This document shows positions 1 to 12,593 of a stretch of DNA of 64,000 nt, piece by piece. Position numbers and translations under genes: made by a program. The first letter of the stretch is position 1. Each line of letters opens with the position of its first letter. This DNA is from Microvelia longipes (lineage: Eukaryota; Arthropoda; Insecta; Hemiptera; Veliidae), in contig JACMZG010001914.1 in assembly GCA_018340805.1 (NCBI GenBank), forward strand, positions 26,407,043-26,471,042. The letters are read 5' to 3'. The notes below the pieces were generated by a model. It saw only the letters and a list, made by a program, of their open reading frames with translations. It made no database searches and was not told the DNA's origin.

Positions 1-3000
1 ATTATGATATTATTATTATGTGAGCGATGAATTTTGTCCTACTTTTATCTAATATTTCGCTGTATTTCCTTTTTTTCTGAAGGTACAGTGTCACTTTTTA
101 TCGCATTTTCAATAGAAAATGTTTAACGATAATCAAAAATAATATAAATCGTTTAATTTATATCTAAATACCTGTTGACAATGATTAAATTACAAATTAT
201 ATATAATAAAATAATAATATTGACCATTTGTCGTTGCTTAAGCTTGTGCGCGACATGAGCGATATTCATTTACTGGCCTAATAAAAACATATTGAGTAAG
301 TTCAGGTTATTAGGGTTTTCGAAGTAATTCTTCGAAACCCTTATACTTTCTGTCGAGCGTCTGTCTGCCGATTTCTCATCTCAGGAACTACAATAGCTTA
401 GGAAGTTGAATTTTGGTATACATGTGTAACTATTTTAATAAATCAAATGTTTTCGGTTTATTTTTATTATGTTAAATAGTATGTTTATACTAAGTTAGTT
501 GTAACTTTGTACTGGTTATTTGATTATATTTATAAACGAAAGTGGTCAGGTTACTTTTTCGATGTTTTAAAATTACACCTTATTCGCGATTCAAAGAGAT
601 GTTGTAAGTTGGCATACCCATGGCGGGAAAACGAAAAGGTTGATCAATTTTTTTTTATATAGATTAGCATGGGAAGCCGTTGAAATTCTTCTTTTATTCC
701 TTTATTGTTTGTTAATTTGTGATAAATGAGGTAAATTTAATAGAACGACCATCGGTGCTAAAAGTGGCCAATATTTCATAGATAAATACTTCGATTATTC
801 CAGGAATTAAAGTATATAATCAGCTTTATCACTACAGATTGGATTTGTCCGATTTAAGCCCAGAAATAATGAAACCTAAACGGATGATTTAAAAAAATTT
901 TACAAAAACGTGAAATTTATTGAGTTATTTATTATTTTAGGGCTAAAATAAAATTACTGATACTGGGGTAAATTAAATTGATTAATAAATTTAAGCACAT
1001 TACGGTTGAAAAATCGTTATCAGTTAATTTAATATCTGTAACAACTAATTTAACAATTTAATGCAATTAAAAGGCAATTTTGTGTGCTTTGTAAACTAAA
1101 ATTATTTAAAAGTAATATGAATTAGCAGCAAACTAAAAATAACACTATATTGTGATTTTTACCAATCTTATCATTCAATTTAAATACTTGTGACAACCCA
1201 TTAAAACCCTATTTTTCAACGAAATAGTGGTTCTACTGAGTTCATACGCCATGAAATTAATTAAATTAAAGGACTTTGATAAAATAATTTAAAGAAATAA
1301 TCTTTCACAAATAAGAAAAACCAAAAAACTCCCATAAGGACTTTAACAACGATCACCCTTTCGTTATCATATTTTATCAGCGACGGTGGCGATGCTACGG
1401 ACTTAGAATCGCGAATAGGGCTCCTCTAGTAATAATATCTCTATGCTACTACATTTTAATCATTATTAAAATGTATTTGCGCATGATTACACACCTGCAT
1501 GTTTCAGTTAACATGTGCGATCACACCGCTCGTGTTGTGTCCACAGCTCTGTTAGCTGTTAAAAAAAAATGTATGCTCAGCTTCCTTTGAAATTATCAAG
1601 ACTTAAAGCTAAGTATGACATTTAGATGGACAAGCACTTCTTTAAAAGTAGCTGTGGGACGGCTTCTTCTCCTGTGCAATTGTATTTTATGAAATGCTGT
1701 TTTTTTATTCGTCGTTACCTTTAAAGAAATGTTTACTGTTTTTTATTTCATTTGTTTTAAGGGTATTCCTTGTCTCTCTATTTATGGAACTCTTGCGGTA
1801 TTAGATGTTGAAATATGGCATTTTCAAAGATAAAATATATGTAAATATCAAGTAGCTCAATGGCGCCAAGGCACAGTACGTCTCCGTGTTATCACACTTA
1901 TGCAATATTTATAAGTATATATCCGCTGCTTAGATACACAATGTTCGTTTGTTTCGTTTGTTTTGAATTTTGTCAAACCTATAAAATTATGATTCTGAAG
2001 TCTTGCAAAACTAAATGATAAAAACGATGAAATGACCTTACCAAAAAAATTTTTTTAATCGTGAACTCAGCTTCCATATCATTGGTCACGGAGAAAATTA
2101 CAACACTAATATGAATTAAATTTTCCATTGTCATTATTTTAAATTGTATTAATTTTAAGCTAAATAGTTAATTCAGTTCTCGAATTGTCTCTCATCGTGG
2201 GAATGTCGTGTTGAATTAAAATAAATTGGTTTTACAGCTTTACGACCATTGTTGACATCGTTTTTGACCCTCGTTGACCTTTTCCATGATCAGGTCATTG
2301 AATAAACAGCTGGACTGTATTAAGAGGGCGATGTTTCAATAAATGCTCCCGAAAATATCACAATAACCCGGTGTTGTCTTTCTGTTTTTGGTCGTAGCTT
2401 GCACAAGACTTACGCTAGGTTTGATAAATAGTAGGAAATGTTTCAAATTGTAATTTGATTGTTGTTCGTTTGTATTTAAAATAATTTGATCGAAATCGCC
2501 GTCTATGTCACTATTTTTTCTACCTTCTTCTGTTACGACGTGCTTTAATTCTTATTTGCGGCTTTTGTTATGATTTAAGTCAAAAGAAATAGTAAATTTA
2601 TGGCGAAAAATGCCCAAAACTCTCAAAAAACTTTCAAAAAAAACTTCTTAAATTATATTTTTTTTGTTTTTTAATTTTTTTAATTCTTTTTTCTTTAATT
2701 TTTATTACTCAATATCTTTACGTTTCCTGTTTCTTTTTTTAATATGTCCTGTTCTACTCTACAAAGTAGTTACTTGTCTAATATTCTTTACTACACCCTT
2801 GCTTTTCTGTCCCTATATCTTCTGGTTGTGGATTTCGACAAATTGTGCTTTTTATTTTCTTCTTAAAGATGTTTTTTAGTTACTTTAAATATATTTTTTA
2901 TTTTCCTTGAGTTAACATTTTATATTACATTATCATTAAATTAAAGAAATTTATAGTAAGAAAATATTTCAGTTAAGGTCTTAAAAATAAGCCCCTCAAA

Positions 3001-3170
3001 TAAATGTCTAGGCTCTCTGTTGGCCTGTTTTAAAAGTCCTATTTAGGCCTTTTCAAATGTCCATTTACCAAAAAGCACAATTAGCGGTTTTCTTTGAACC
3101 TTCATTTCTTTTTACAAAATATGTGTCTCCTTTTTTTTCTCTATTCGCAATACAAGTTGTCAAGAAAAGA
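1..3170. other. AT-rich non-coding stretch
   Basis: I see no gene here. The only open frames are short and AT-driven; the one at 2664-2879 reads almost entirely as Phe, Leu, Ile and Tyr because the DNA is poly-T-rich. A small hairpin sits at 313-340, where GGGTTTTCGAAG is followed by TAATT and then CTTCGAAACCC, which pair with one bulged base. Slightly more GC-rich patches near 1370-1560 and 2220-2330 carry no recognisable domain. Confidence 0.6.
313..340. repeat. short inverted repeat (hairpin)
   Basis: Arms GGGTTTTCGAAG (313-324) and CTTCGAAACCC (330-340) pair around a 5-base loop, with one bulged T. No gene lies next to it, so there is no reason to call it a terminator. Confidence 0.5.
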
Positions 3171-3174
3171 ATAT

Positions 3175-3214
<40 letters not shown>

Positions 3215-3227
3215 ATATATATATATT
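3171..3227. repeat. TA microsatellite
   Basis: An almost pure run of alternating T and A, broken by a few AATA steps. It is a simple repeat with no flanking element that I can identify. Confidence 0.95.
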
Positions 3228-5164
3228 AAAATTTCCATGTTTTTGTAGTAAATCTGCTAGTTTTTTTTATAGGAACTTAAACTTTTATGACTTGATAAAG
3301 GTGAACGATATGGTCTTTATTTTTCTTTATAAAATAGTGAAATGTTTTTGTGATAGTTAAATTTAGGGGTATAGTGAACTAAAAAATAACTTATAATTAA
3401 ATAATATAATAATATATTAAATAATAAGAAGATTATACATACCAAAAAAAAAGTTGGAAAACCAAATATCATGTAATATTTCAATTATTTTTTATGTAGA
3501 AATGAGATGTGAACGTTCAGTAGATATAAAATGTTAATGAAGGATTATTTTTTAAATCCTTAATCACGCCATCGTCTTAGTTAATAAGTTAATGGTTACT
3601 TTTTAAGCGTTTAAAAGTTCCTCATGATCGCTGAAAGCAGCACTTGAGTTTTGTTTATGGATGGATTTTAACTTTGTAGGGGTGTTTATCGAAGGAAAAA
3701 ATAATTATATTTTAATGATATCTTATTAAAATGAAGGATGGTGAATAAATCAGCGTTCGTATCACACGTAATATGAGGGCTGGAAGAAACAGATAATCTG
3801 AATTATGAACCGGATTCGGTTTGAATCATACTAGGTTTATATAGAATTGACGTGAACAGTAATGTGAGGATATAATTATTACTTTTAAATTCTTTTTATC
3901 TTTAAAGTATGTCCACTTAATAAATTTATTTATTTTTTTTAATCTTTGGATCCTCCCCCCCACCCTAATAAGAAATACCCTTATATTAGGTTTATTTAGT
4001 GAGATGAATTTCTTGGGGGTTTTTCCACCCTTTGTCAAATTCTTATTTCCTGTGATCTACGTAACCCTTATAGAGGTACTTACTCGTATTTTGTACACTT
4101 CACCAAGTTTTTGTACTTTCCCCCATAGCCGTCCTTCGACGGTACTTAAGGCTTTTTATTGTTTTACTTATACCCAAAAACTTAACCTTCTTTGTCTATA
4201 AAACTTTTTGAGGGAAAGGTTAGAAAATTTCAAAGAGGGGGATGATGAAGTACAATAAAACAGACTGTTAACTCTGGATTTTGTTTATGTTCATTTTATT
4301 TCTCTTAAAAACTTTTTAGTTCCTCTTAATTTGTCCTTTCAGTAAGTTTTACTAAAATTTTGTTACTCACCGTATTTTTTTTCAAATTCTTTGAACACTA
4401 AGTGATATAAATTAATGATAAAGATAACATTCACTTGTTTTAATGTTTACAGAGCTTATTTAGTTCAACTTATTAATTTATCCGTCTTATTTTAATTTCA
4501 CTGCCTATTCTTTTATGATAAATTTATAATGCTTTATAAAAGTGTAAATTATTCATCAAAAGCCTTGCAACATTAATTTTGATGATAGGTTAAGGGTAAG
4601 ATTTCGTTTATTTATTATTATTTACTGATAAATAATCAGAATTAAAACATACTTTTATAGTGCATTTTCATACTTTTTTAAAATAATTTAGTACTATTTC
4701 TGTTAATATCTATGTGTTATATTTTTTATAAAGTAAAAATCTAATCAAGTCAAAATTTCGATATTTTACATCAACACTATCTAAATGATTCATTTTAGTA
4801 GATTTTTTCTCATAACTTTTGTGAATTTTCGAAGACCTTTGTCTTGTTTTGAATATTAATTAAAAAAATATTTATTTTTTGGGCAAAAGTTTATTAGAGC
4901 GTGATTGCTCGTTAAGACTTGTGTTTCCTTAGTCAAAGGAAAATTAGCATAAAATTCGATTTGAAGTATTTGAATAAACGGATCCTAAGACCTTTATTTC
5001 AACCCTGAGGGTCTGATGGTTTATCGTGACTATCTTTTTTTCATAGATTATTATTTTTCAATTCTGTAAGGTAACAAATTTAGCTTTTGCAATTAATCAA
5101 CTATAGCTAAAAAGAATAACCATTATTTTTATCTGTTCTACTATCACCCATGATACAATATAGA
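3228..5164. other. AT-rich non-coding stretch
   Basis: Nothing recognisable. Two overlapping short open frames on opposite strands near 3826-4201 have no domain, no codon structure and no splice context, and I treat them as chance. Confidence 0.55.
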
Positions 5165-5545
5165 GGCATTATAATCATGAAAAACTACTCTACATTGTAT
5201 TATAAATCATGAACATACATCTCTAACATTGTATTATAATCATGAACAATACATTTTCTACATTGTATAAATAATCAATGAAAAACTATCTCTACATTGT
5301 ATTATAATCATAGAACAATACCAATTCTACACGGTGTTTATATCATGAACAATACATCTCTACATGTATTATAATATGAACAATACCATCTCTACGTGTA
5401 TTATCATCATGAACATATACATCTCTACATTGTATTATAATCATGAACAATTCATCATATTATTTTATAATCATGAACAATTCATCTCTACATTATGTTA
5501 TAATCATGAACAATTCATCTCTATATTAATATTATAATCAGTGAA
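5165..5545. repeat. 33-bp minisatellite array
   Basis: About 11 to 12 degenerate copies of a roughly 33-bp unit, recognised by ATAATCATGAACAATACAT followed by CTCTACATTGTATT. Copies range from about 30 to 36 bp through small insertions and deletions, and the last ones switch from AATACAT to AATTCAT. The array stops about 66 bp before the sequence gap. Confidence 0.93.
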
Positions 5546-5611
5546 CATTTAGATTTCTGCGGTCCTTATTTTTGTATTCTGTTTCGTATCATAGTTCTCG
5601 TTCATTACATT

Positions 5612-6500
5612 NNNNNNNNNNNNNNNNNNNNNNNNNNNNNNNNNNNNNNNNNNNNNNNNNNNNNNNNNNNNNNNNNNNNNNNNNNNNNNNNNNNNNNNNN
5701 NNNNNNNNNNNNNNNNNNNNNNNNNNNNNNNNNNNNNNNNNNNNNNNNNNNNNNNNNNNNNNNNNNNNNNNNNNNNNNNNNNNNNNNNNNNNNNNNNNNN
5801 NNNNNNNNNNNNNNNNNNNNNNNNNNNNNNNNNNNNNNNNNNNNNNNNNNNNNNNNNNNNNNNNNNNNNNNNNNNNNNNNNNNNNNNNNNNNNNNNNNNN
5901 NNNNNNNNNNNNNNNNNNNNNNNNNNNNNNNNNNNNNNNNNNNNNNNNNNNNNNNNNNNNNNNNNNNNNNNNNNNNNNNNNNNNNNNNNNNNNNNNNNNN
6001 NNNNNNNNNNNNNNNNNNNNNNNNNNNNNNNNNNNNNNNNNNNNNNNNNNNNNNNNNNNNNNNNNNNNNNNNNNNNNNNNNNNNNNNNNNNNNNNNNNNN
6101 NNNNNNNNNNNNNNNNNNNNNNNNNNNNNNNNNNNNNNNNNNNNNNNNNNNNNNNNNNNNNNNNNNNNNNNNNNNNNNNNNNNNNNNNNNNNNNNNNNNN
6201 NNNNNNNNNNNNNNNNNNNNNNNNNNNNNNNNNNNNNNNNNNNNNNNNNNNNNNNNNNNNNNNNNNNNNNNNNNNNNNNNNNNNNNNNNNNNNNNNNNNN
6301 NNNNNNNNNNNNNNNNNNNNNNNNNNNNNNNNNNNNNNNNNNNNNNNNNNNNNNNNNNNNNNNNNNNNNNNNNNNNNNNNNNNNNNNNNNNNNNNNNNNN
6401 NNNNNNNNNNNNNNNNNNNNNNNNNNNNNNNNNNNNNNNNNNNNNNNNNNNNNNNNNNNNNNNNNNNNNNNNNNNNNNNNNNNNNNNNNNNNNNNNNNNN
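5612..6500. other. assembly gap (889 N)
   Basis: A run of N bases. Open frames reported through it on either strand are artefacts of translating N. A 33-bp array ends 66 bp to the left, and a 40-bp array begins about 500 bp to the right, so unresolved tandem sequence is a plausible cause of the gap. Confidence 0.99.
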
Positions 6501-6768
6501 ACTAGTAGAACCTATACGATTTAGCAATATTTGTCTTGAAATACAAAACAAACTCTTAACTAGCATGGTTTTATTCATGGTTGTCAAAACAGTTTTTTTC
6601 TGTAAGGCCTTAAAACGCACAATATCGCTCGCAATGTTTACACAATTTTTGGGAAATATGGTTTTGAAAGAGACAGACAAGGACAAAGGATATACAAGCC
6701 AAATTAAATACGACTGTGACAGCGCATATTTAGTAGAAACTATTTGGAAGAACAAACAAAAATCATAA
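6501..6768 (+). other. open frame running out of the gap, unrecognised
   Basis: The plus strand stays open for 89 codons from the right edge of the gap to a TAA at 6766-6768. Composition is less extreme than in the surroundings and the C-terminal part is charged (ETDKDKGYTSQIKYDCD, then WKNKQKS). The opposite strand is also open over most of the same stretch, which weakens the case for coding. I recognise no domain. It could be the 3' part of a transposon-derived or single-exon frame whose start lies in the gap, or chance. Confidence 0.18.
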
Positions 6769-6994
6769 AGTTTACAAATTCGCAAGTTTACTTTAAAACT
6801 ATATTCTAATTATAATCATTAAACCTTCAACAAAAAAACCATAAAGGTGTTTTATTTACTTCTTTTTTTAATTATATATAAGTACAGCTGTTTGCAGAAT
6901 CTTTCTGAAAGTTTCATACATACATCACATAAGCAAATGTCATTTTAATGAAGACTGTAAATAATAATAGTATAGAAAAGATATGATATATCCC

Positions 6995-7691
6995 TAGGAA
7001 CGCAACGAATGCCCCTTGGAACGAAAAAATATAACCCTTAAGACAACGATACCGCTTATATAACCCTTAAGACAACGATACGCTTGAACGAAACTATATA
7101 ACCTTAAGACAACGATACCGCTTGGAACGAGACAACGATACCGCTTGGAACGAAAACTATATAACCCTTAAGACAACGATACCGCTTGGAACGAAACTAT
7201 ATAACCTTAAGACAACGATACCGCTTGGAACGAAACTATGTAACCCTTAAGACAACGATACAGCTTGGAACGAAACTATGTAACCTTAAGACAACGATAC
7301 CGCTTGGAACGAAACTATGTAACCTTAAGACAACGATACCGCTTGGAACGAAACATATAACCCTTAAGACACGATACCGCTTGGAACGAAACTATGTAAC
7401 CCTTAAGACAACGATACAGCTTGGAACGAAACTATATAACCCTTAAGAAACGATGCTTGGAACGAAACTATATAACCCTTAAGACAACGATATCGCTTGG
7501 AACGAAACTATATAACCCTTAAGACAACGATACGCTTGGAACGAAACTATATAACCCTTAAGATAACGATACAGCTTGGAACGAAACTATATATACCCTT
7601 AAGACAACGATACCGCTTGGAACGAAAATATATAACCCTTATATTGGAAAACTATATAACCTTAAGACAACGATACCGCTTGGAACGAAAC
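6995..7691. repeat. 40-bp minisatellite array
   Basis: About 17 tandem copies of a 40-bp unit with the blocks CTTGGAACGAAAC, TATATAACCCTTAAG and ACAACGATACCG. Variants alternate between CCGCTTGG and CAGCTTGG and between TATATAACC and TATGTAACC, and one- or two-base deletions shift the frame repeatedly. The open frames at 7186-7446 and 7497-7877 are translations of the repeat (LGTKLCNLKTTIP recurring), not evidence for a protein. The left edge is degenerate (CCTAGGAACG, then CCCCTTGGAACG). Confidence 0.95.
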
Positions 7692-10600
7692 GATCAACAT
7701 ATACCTCAAGATAAATCTACATTTTACATGATGTTAAGACGAAAAATCATGATAGTTATCACGCAGTTACAATACAAACGCTCTACAAACATTATGTCAA
7801 GTATACGATATTTTGTGATGAACCTCTACAACCTCGACGAACATCTACTGTGCCTTAGAGTCTACTTAGATTTGTAGTGTACATACTTAAATTAATAAGG
7901 TTATTTTGAACCAAATACAACAGTCGCAAATTTGATTATCATACTCAGCGTAAAGTTTCTTTACGTCACAAAATATCGCATACATTAACCAAGTTCAAAA
8001 GATTAAAACAATTTCTTCAAAAGATCACAACATGAGTGATAAAATCTAACAAAGCGACATTTCAAAACACGTGATAGAAATGTCTTGGGATCTTCCAGCA
8101 AGTGACAAAAGGTTATCAATGAGTCAAATCAAAAGGTAAACACGACATACGTCAATGACATTTCCTTCGCATCCAGTCTTTGTTAGTTCTCATAAACTAC
8201 TTATCAAATACAGGAATCAAAATTATTACGTCAATTAAGGCTTCTAAAAATGCATCACAAAACATAACATCACCATCATCATGAAAATCAGCACAATTAA
8301 TGACATCGTGGTGAACAAATTACTACATTTAAGTGTTGAATAAAAAAACCTATGATCTATCAAAGACTTCAGCCTATGCTGTCTCTCATTCCCGTAAGCT
8401 GATGGGATCACGTCGTAATATTACTTTTGAAAGCTGAAAGAAAAAAGAGTATTTGGATATATCGTTGTCATTATTGGTAATTGGTAACACACTAACCATT
8501 GAATACAATGATTTTGGTTTTCTTTTGTTCAACACATAAGCTTTCCTTTGATAGTAGAACCCTCAAGTGTTTGCAACTTGGGCATTAGAGGAAGAAACGG
8601 AGATGTCAATGTTTATCTTTTAAACCAAAACTTTCTTTTCTTTTAAAGGTAAGGAAGCAAAAAGAATAAGAAGATAAACAAGAATAAAATCTTTAAATCA
8701 AGAATATTAAAGACAGTGAGTTTTCAAGAGAGACTTGTTCTTAATCTTAATTAATGACTTCAATAAAAGGTCTTATATCTTTTAAAGGTGACAAAAAGGC
8801 CGAGACGACCAAAAAGTAAGAGGCCGAAGACCTTAAGCTTTGAAGGCATAAAGGCGAAATGTCAACCAGTCCATTAATGATTTTTCCCTTGTGGAATTCC
8901 GTATTCGGACACTTGGCATTTAATGTCTATGAGAAAGGAAGGAAGGTTAATAAAGAGGTACTTTTAAGACTTGGATTCCATCTTATAAAGATGTCAAAGG
9001 TATTATCTTCATCAAAAATTTGGAAGAAAATATTTATTCCAGGAGCGTACAAGATTAAACAATGAATTAGCAAGAAAACTTCATCAGTTGTTCTGAACTC
9101 GTTAACAACCAAATTGTAATAAGTATTGATAAAAATCCATTTAAAATAATAGAACTGACAAAGAGCAAAATAGAGTATGAACACCAATATTAAAATAGGT
9201 CACATAAGCAGTGACCCATTAAAAAGTAGAAGTCAAATTTAGCAACAACTTTTATTTACATTCCAAATTTTTTTATCCTCGCTTATAGAAATAGATTTGA
9301 TGTGATTCCAAATATTTTGTTTTTACAAAATACTGAGACAAATATTTTCAAAGACCAAATAAGTGAGAAAATAAAAAGTAAATTTAACAAAATACTTTTT
9401 TGCAATAATAAATTAGTGTAATTTATCAAGTTTACATAAACTAATAGGCTTTAAATTTTAATTTGTTAATCCAGTTTATACACCGAGAGATTAATAGCTC
9501 AATTCATTTTTTTTTTTTATTTCAAAACGTTTAAAAGGATTATGCTTTTAAAGATTAGCTAAATAAAGTAATAAATAATATAATGTTGAAAAATTTGATA
9601 TTAAAGTTTTGCGATAAATCATAAGATAATTTAATTTATCGGATTAAGGTAAGCAGGTTGGTAGAAACAATACAGATTAGAAGGATTGTGTGACTGACAT
9701 TCGGAACTGGTTTTATTATATTTCACTAATGCTTGTTTAAAGCATATATTGGCGAGAGGCAGTTATTACCTAGTGTAAAATAAATGTATAATTTGATACT
9801 ACCAAGTTTTTTACCTAACATGAATTTTCGACTGTATGTCTTTTGCGCGATCATAATGTTTAAAATATAATTGAGTGTATATAACTAATGCCAATATACG
9901 AAAAACTAAAAGAGTTTGAAAAATACACCATTGAGAGAAAATAATGAAAGAAGTTCGCCACTAAAGAATATCTAAAAGGCAAACGGATTCCTACCAATCA
10001 AGAGGCTTTTACTGATGCAAAACAGTTAAGATGCATCAGCCTGGTTTTGCTCTGATGAAGAATACTACTGTTAAGGTGCCTACAGTTAGCGCGCATAAGC
10101 GCGATTGCCAAAAAGGGTTTAATCTTAAATGATCGAATGACTTTACTTTATTATGTATAATTGCCTCATCAAATGTTTAATGAATAGCAATAAATTTCAT
10201 AGATTTTACCTAATATCTTTGGATTCGTGCGAATCCAGACAGACAACGAAATCAGACAGCATTAAACTAAAAACTAATAAATAAAAAATAACAATATCTT
10301 AACTAGTTAAGAAATGTAAGAATAAGATTTAAATTGTATTTTGTAATTTAAAGATCAAAAGAAATACTGAGAAAGAAGTTTAGGGTTACAAAAAGTTTAA
10401 TTTAATTATACCAAATAGGTATATAAAGGCTAGACTATCTTTTTAACTCCAAATAATGAAATTAGTAAAATAAAATAGAAAAAAATTAAGACTAAAAATA
10501 AATAAATAGCTATATAAGGAAATGGGCTCTAAAAAGTATTAACTTTGACTTTTAAAAGTGAAAAATCGTGGGGGTCTCTCTATAATTTAATATATGGGAG

Positions 10601-12341
10601 TGGGTTAAAAAAGACTGATGTATTGGTAAGAAAGCTATGGGGGATTAAATTAACCATATGGGTTCACTGCCAGGCCTTTTTTTAGACCAAGATTAGAAAA
10701 GGGGCTGAAAACAAGCTAGACAAGGAAAAATGTTGTTGGTCGTCAGCCAAGAAAATTCTCGAGCCAGTAAAACATTTTGATGTAAGGCTTTTCTTAGCTC
10801 GGAAAGAGATCTTAATAATTTATTTCGAGTTTTGAAAATTTTAAATAATTTAAGACAACCTAAATAAGGGCCTATTTAGGTAAAGACACCATTTCAAATT
10901 AAATACAAGAAATAGGAGGAGCGTTTACTTGAATTAAACACTACATTAAAAAGTGTTATTTTTTAAAATTGTACCTGACTGGACTTTTATTAGTAATACT
11001 AACATAATTCTAGAAGTAATTTTTTCCAAAATAAATTCACAAGAATAAAAAAAATAGTGCACAGCACTTATTAAAATTAATAAAATGTAATAAGCAAAAA
11101 TACTTGGGTTTAACAAATAATAATAAACCTCAATAAATTAATGTTAAAATAGTTAGAAGCATAAATTGTGACAAAGATTTAAAAATTATAGACATCACAC
11201 TTAAATTTGATGGAATAAATAAGATGATCACAAAATAAATATTCTCTAATCAGGAGTAAAATAAAAAGCTCCACAGTAAATTTATTTAGTAAACTTGACA
11301 GACAACTTAAAAAGAAGAGGCACGCCTATTTCCTTTGGCCTGCCTACCAAAATTACTAAATCGGTGCCTTCTAAGAAAAATAAATAAAATAAATAAAAAT
11401 GAATTGCAAAATACACCAAAAAGTATTTTGAAAGACGTTTTCGTTCCCAGCTCTAAGGAAACACTTCAAATATTTTTAAAGAATTAAGATTTGCCAAGAT
11501 TTGTTTTTCATTTGGCAGAAAACAAGCAGACCTCTTTTAAAATTCATTAGTTATTCTTCGAAATTAATCTATTTTTTGATTAGATAACGAATGACGTAAA
11601 AGGGACTAAAGATAAAAATATGATTTAACCAAAATACCACTTGGAATGAGTTTAGAGATATTTTAGTAAAACAAATTTTGTTCTAAGGTTTGAAAAAAAA
11701 TCTATGCAGATATAAAGAACCAAATTATAGTAAATTTGTAATAAACTTAGTGCTGCTTACTACAAATTGATAAATGCTAATTTATGATCTATTTATTTTT
11801 TAAGTACATCCTACAACAATCTATTTTTTACCCAGAAAACATTTTCTTTGTTCTTAAAATCTGTCTCAAATCGTTTGAAGAATTTTCTTAGTACATAATA
11901 AAGACTAACAATTACTCTTGAATAAACCAACTTAACAAAATATCTTGTTCGGTTGACTTAGTTAATAAATAAATAAAAGCTCGTTTAGAGCCTGTCGGTC
12001 TATCAGGGCATCTGCTCTACAGGGATCACGTCGAGTGGATGCCGTTGATGGGGATCAACTATCCTTTAAGTAACCATTAAAGTTGGGGACATCATTTAAT
12101 AAATATACTATTCATGTAAACTTAGTAAACCATCTAGGCTCCAAAAACCGGAATCATTACTCGTTGCAGCAATGGAGGCAGACAAATTAAATCGAGGCTT
12201 GAACGCACAAAAAATGTGCAACAATGCTGCTTATACAAGCTATCACCAGTAATAATTGATCTTTTATGAAAATTAAATTAGCAACAGAAATTAAAAGTTA
12301 ATACCAGTCTATAATGATTATTACACTTGAAGATTATGGTT
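7692..12341. other. non-coding stretch
   Basis: I find no recognisable gene or element. The short frame at 8859-9065 (68 codons) overlaps another on the opposite strand and has no domain I know. A patch near 8780-8850 is less AT-rich. 10560-10800 and 12000-12060 are mildly GC-enriched, but I could not tie them to a repeat family. Confidence 0.5.
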
Positions 12342-12593
12342 TTCCAGTGGTGACCGCGTCAATGTCGATGGTGACCGACATTTCGTTTCCATTGCGAAAG
12401 ACATCTTCAGGGATGTAGGACATCATGGGGAAAAACCCAATGCTCTACAAAACTGAACTCACTATGTTCAGCTCTTTAGAGCATTGTGTTTCTACCCATG
12501 ATGTCCTACATCCCTGAAGATGCTTTCCACAGAGGAAAAGAAACGTCGGATTCTTTATCCAAGCAGTCATTAGAGACGCTGTCACTACTGGAA
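12342..12593. repeat. long hairpin (inverted repeat, ~250 bp)
   Basis: Left arm 12342-12458 and right arm 12466-12593 pair around a 7-base loop (TCACTAT). At the core is a perfect 28-base match, 12402-12429 against 12495-12522, beginning CATCTTCAGGGATGTAGG. Further in, CCAATGCTCTA pairs with TAGAGCATTG, and CTGAAC with GTTCAG. At the outer ends TTCCAGTGGTGACCGCGTC matches the complement of the right end with few changes; the right arm is about 10 bp longer through small insertions. A transcript would fold into a long, nearly continuous duplex. It could be two head-to-head copies of a repeat, a foldback transposon, or a hairpin-RNA locus feeding small RNAs. The short frames crossing it are read through the arms and are not supported as genes. 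Confidence 0.9.

Noticed and set aside
2266..2300. Everted nuclear-receptor half-sites TGACCT and AGGTCA
   Set aside because: Spacing of 11 is not a usual arrangement and six-base words recur by chance; no gene is nearby.
2664..2879. 71-codon hydrophobic frame
   Set aside because: Phe/Leu/Ile-rich because the DNA is poly-T-rich; no start context, domain or neighbour supports it.
5572..6785. Two ~400-codon frames, one on each strand
   Set aside because: Most of each is translated N from the sequence gap.
5165..7691. CRISPR array
   Set aside because: Repeats are directly adjacent with no unique spacers; the sequence is eukaryotic in character.
7186..7877. Repetitive protein-like frames (LGTKLCNLKTTIP repeated)
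   Set aside because: They are read through a 40-bp minisatellite whose length is not a multiple of three, with indels; the apparent frame is incidental.
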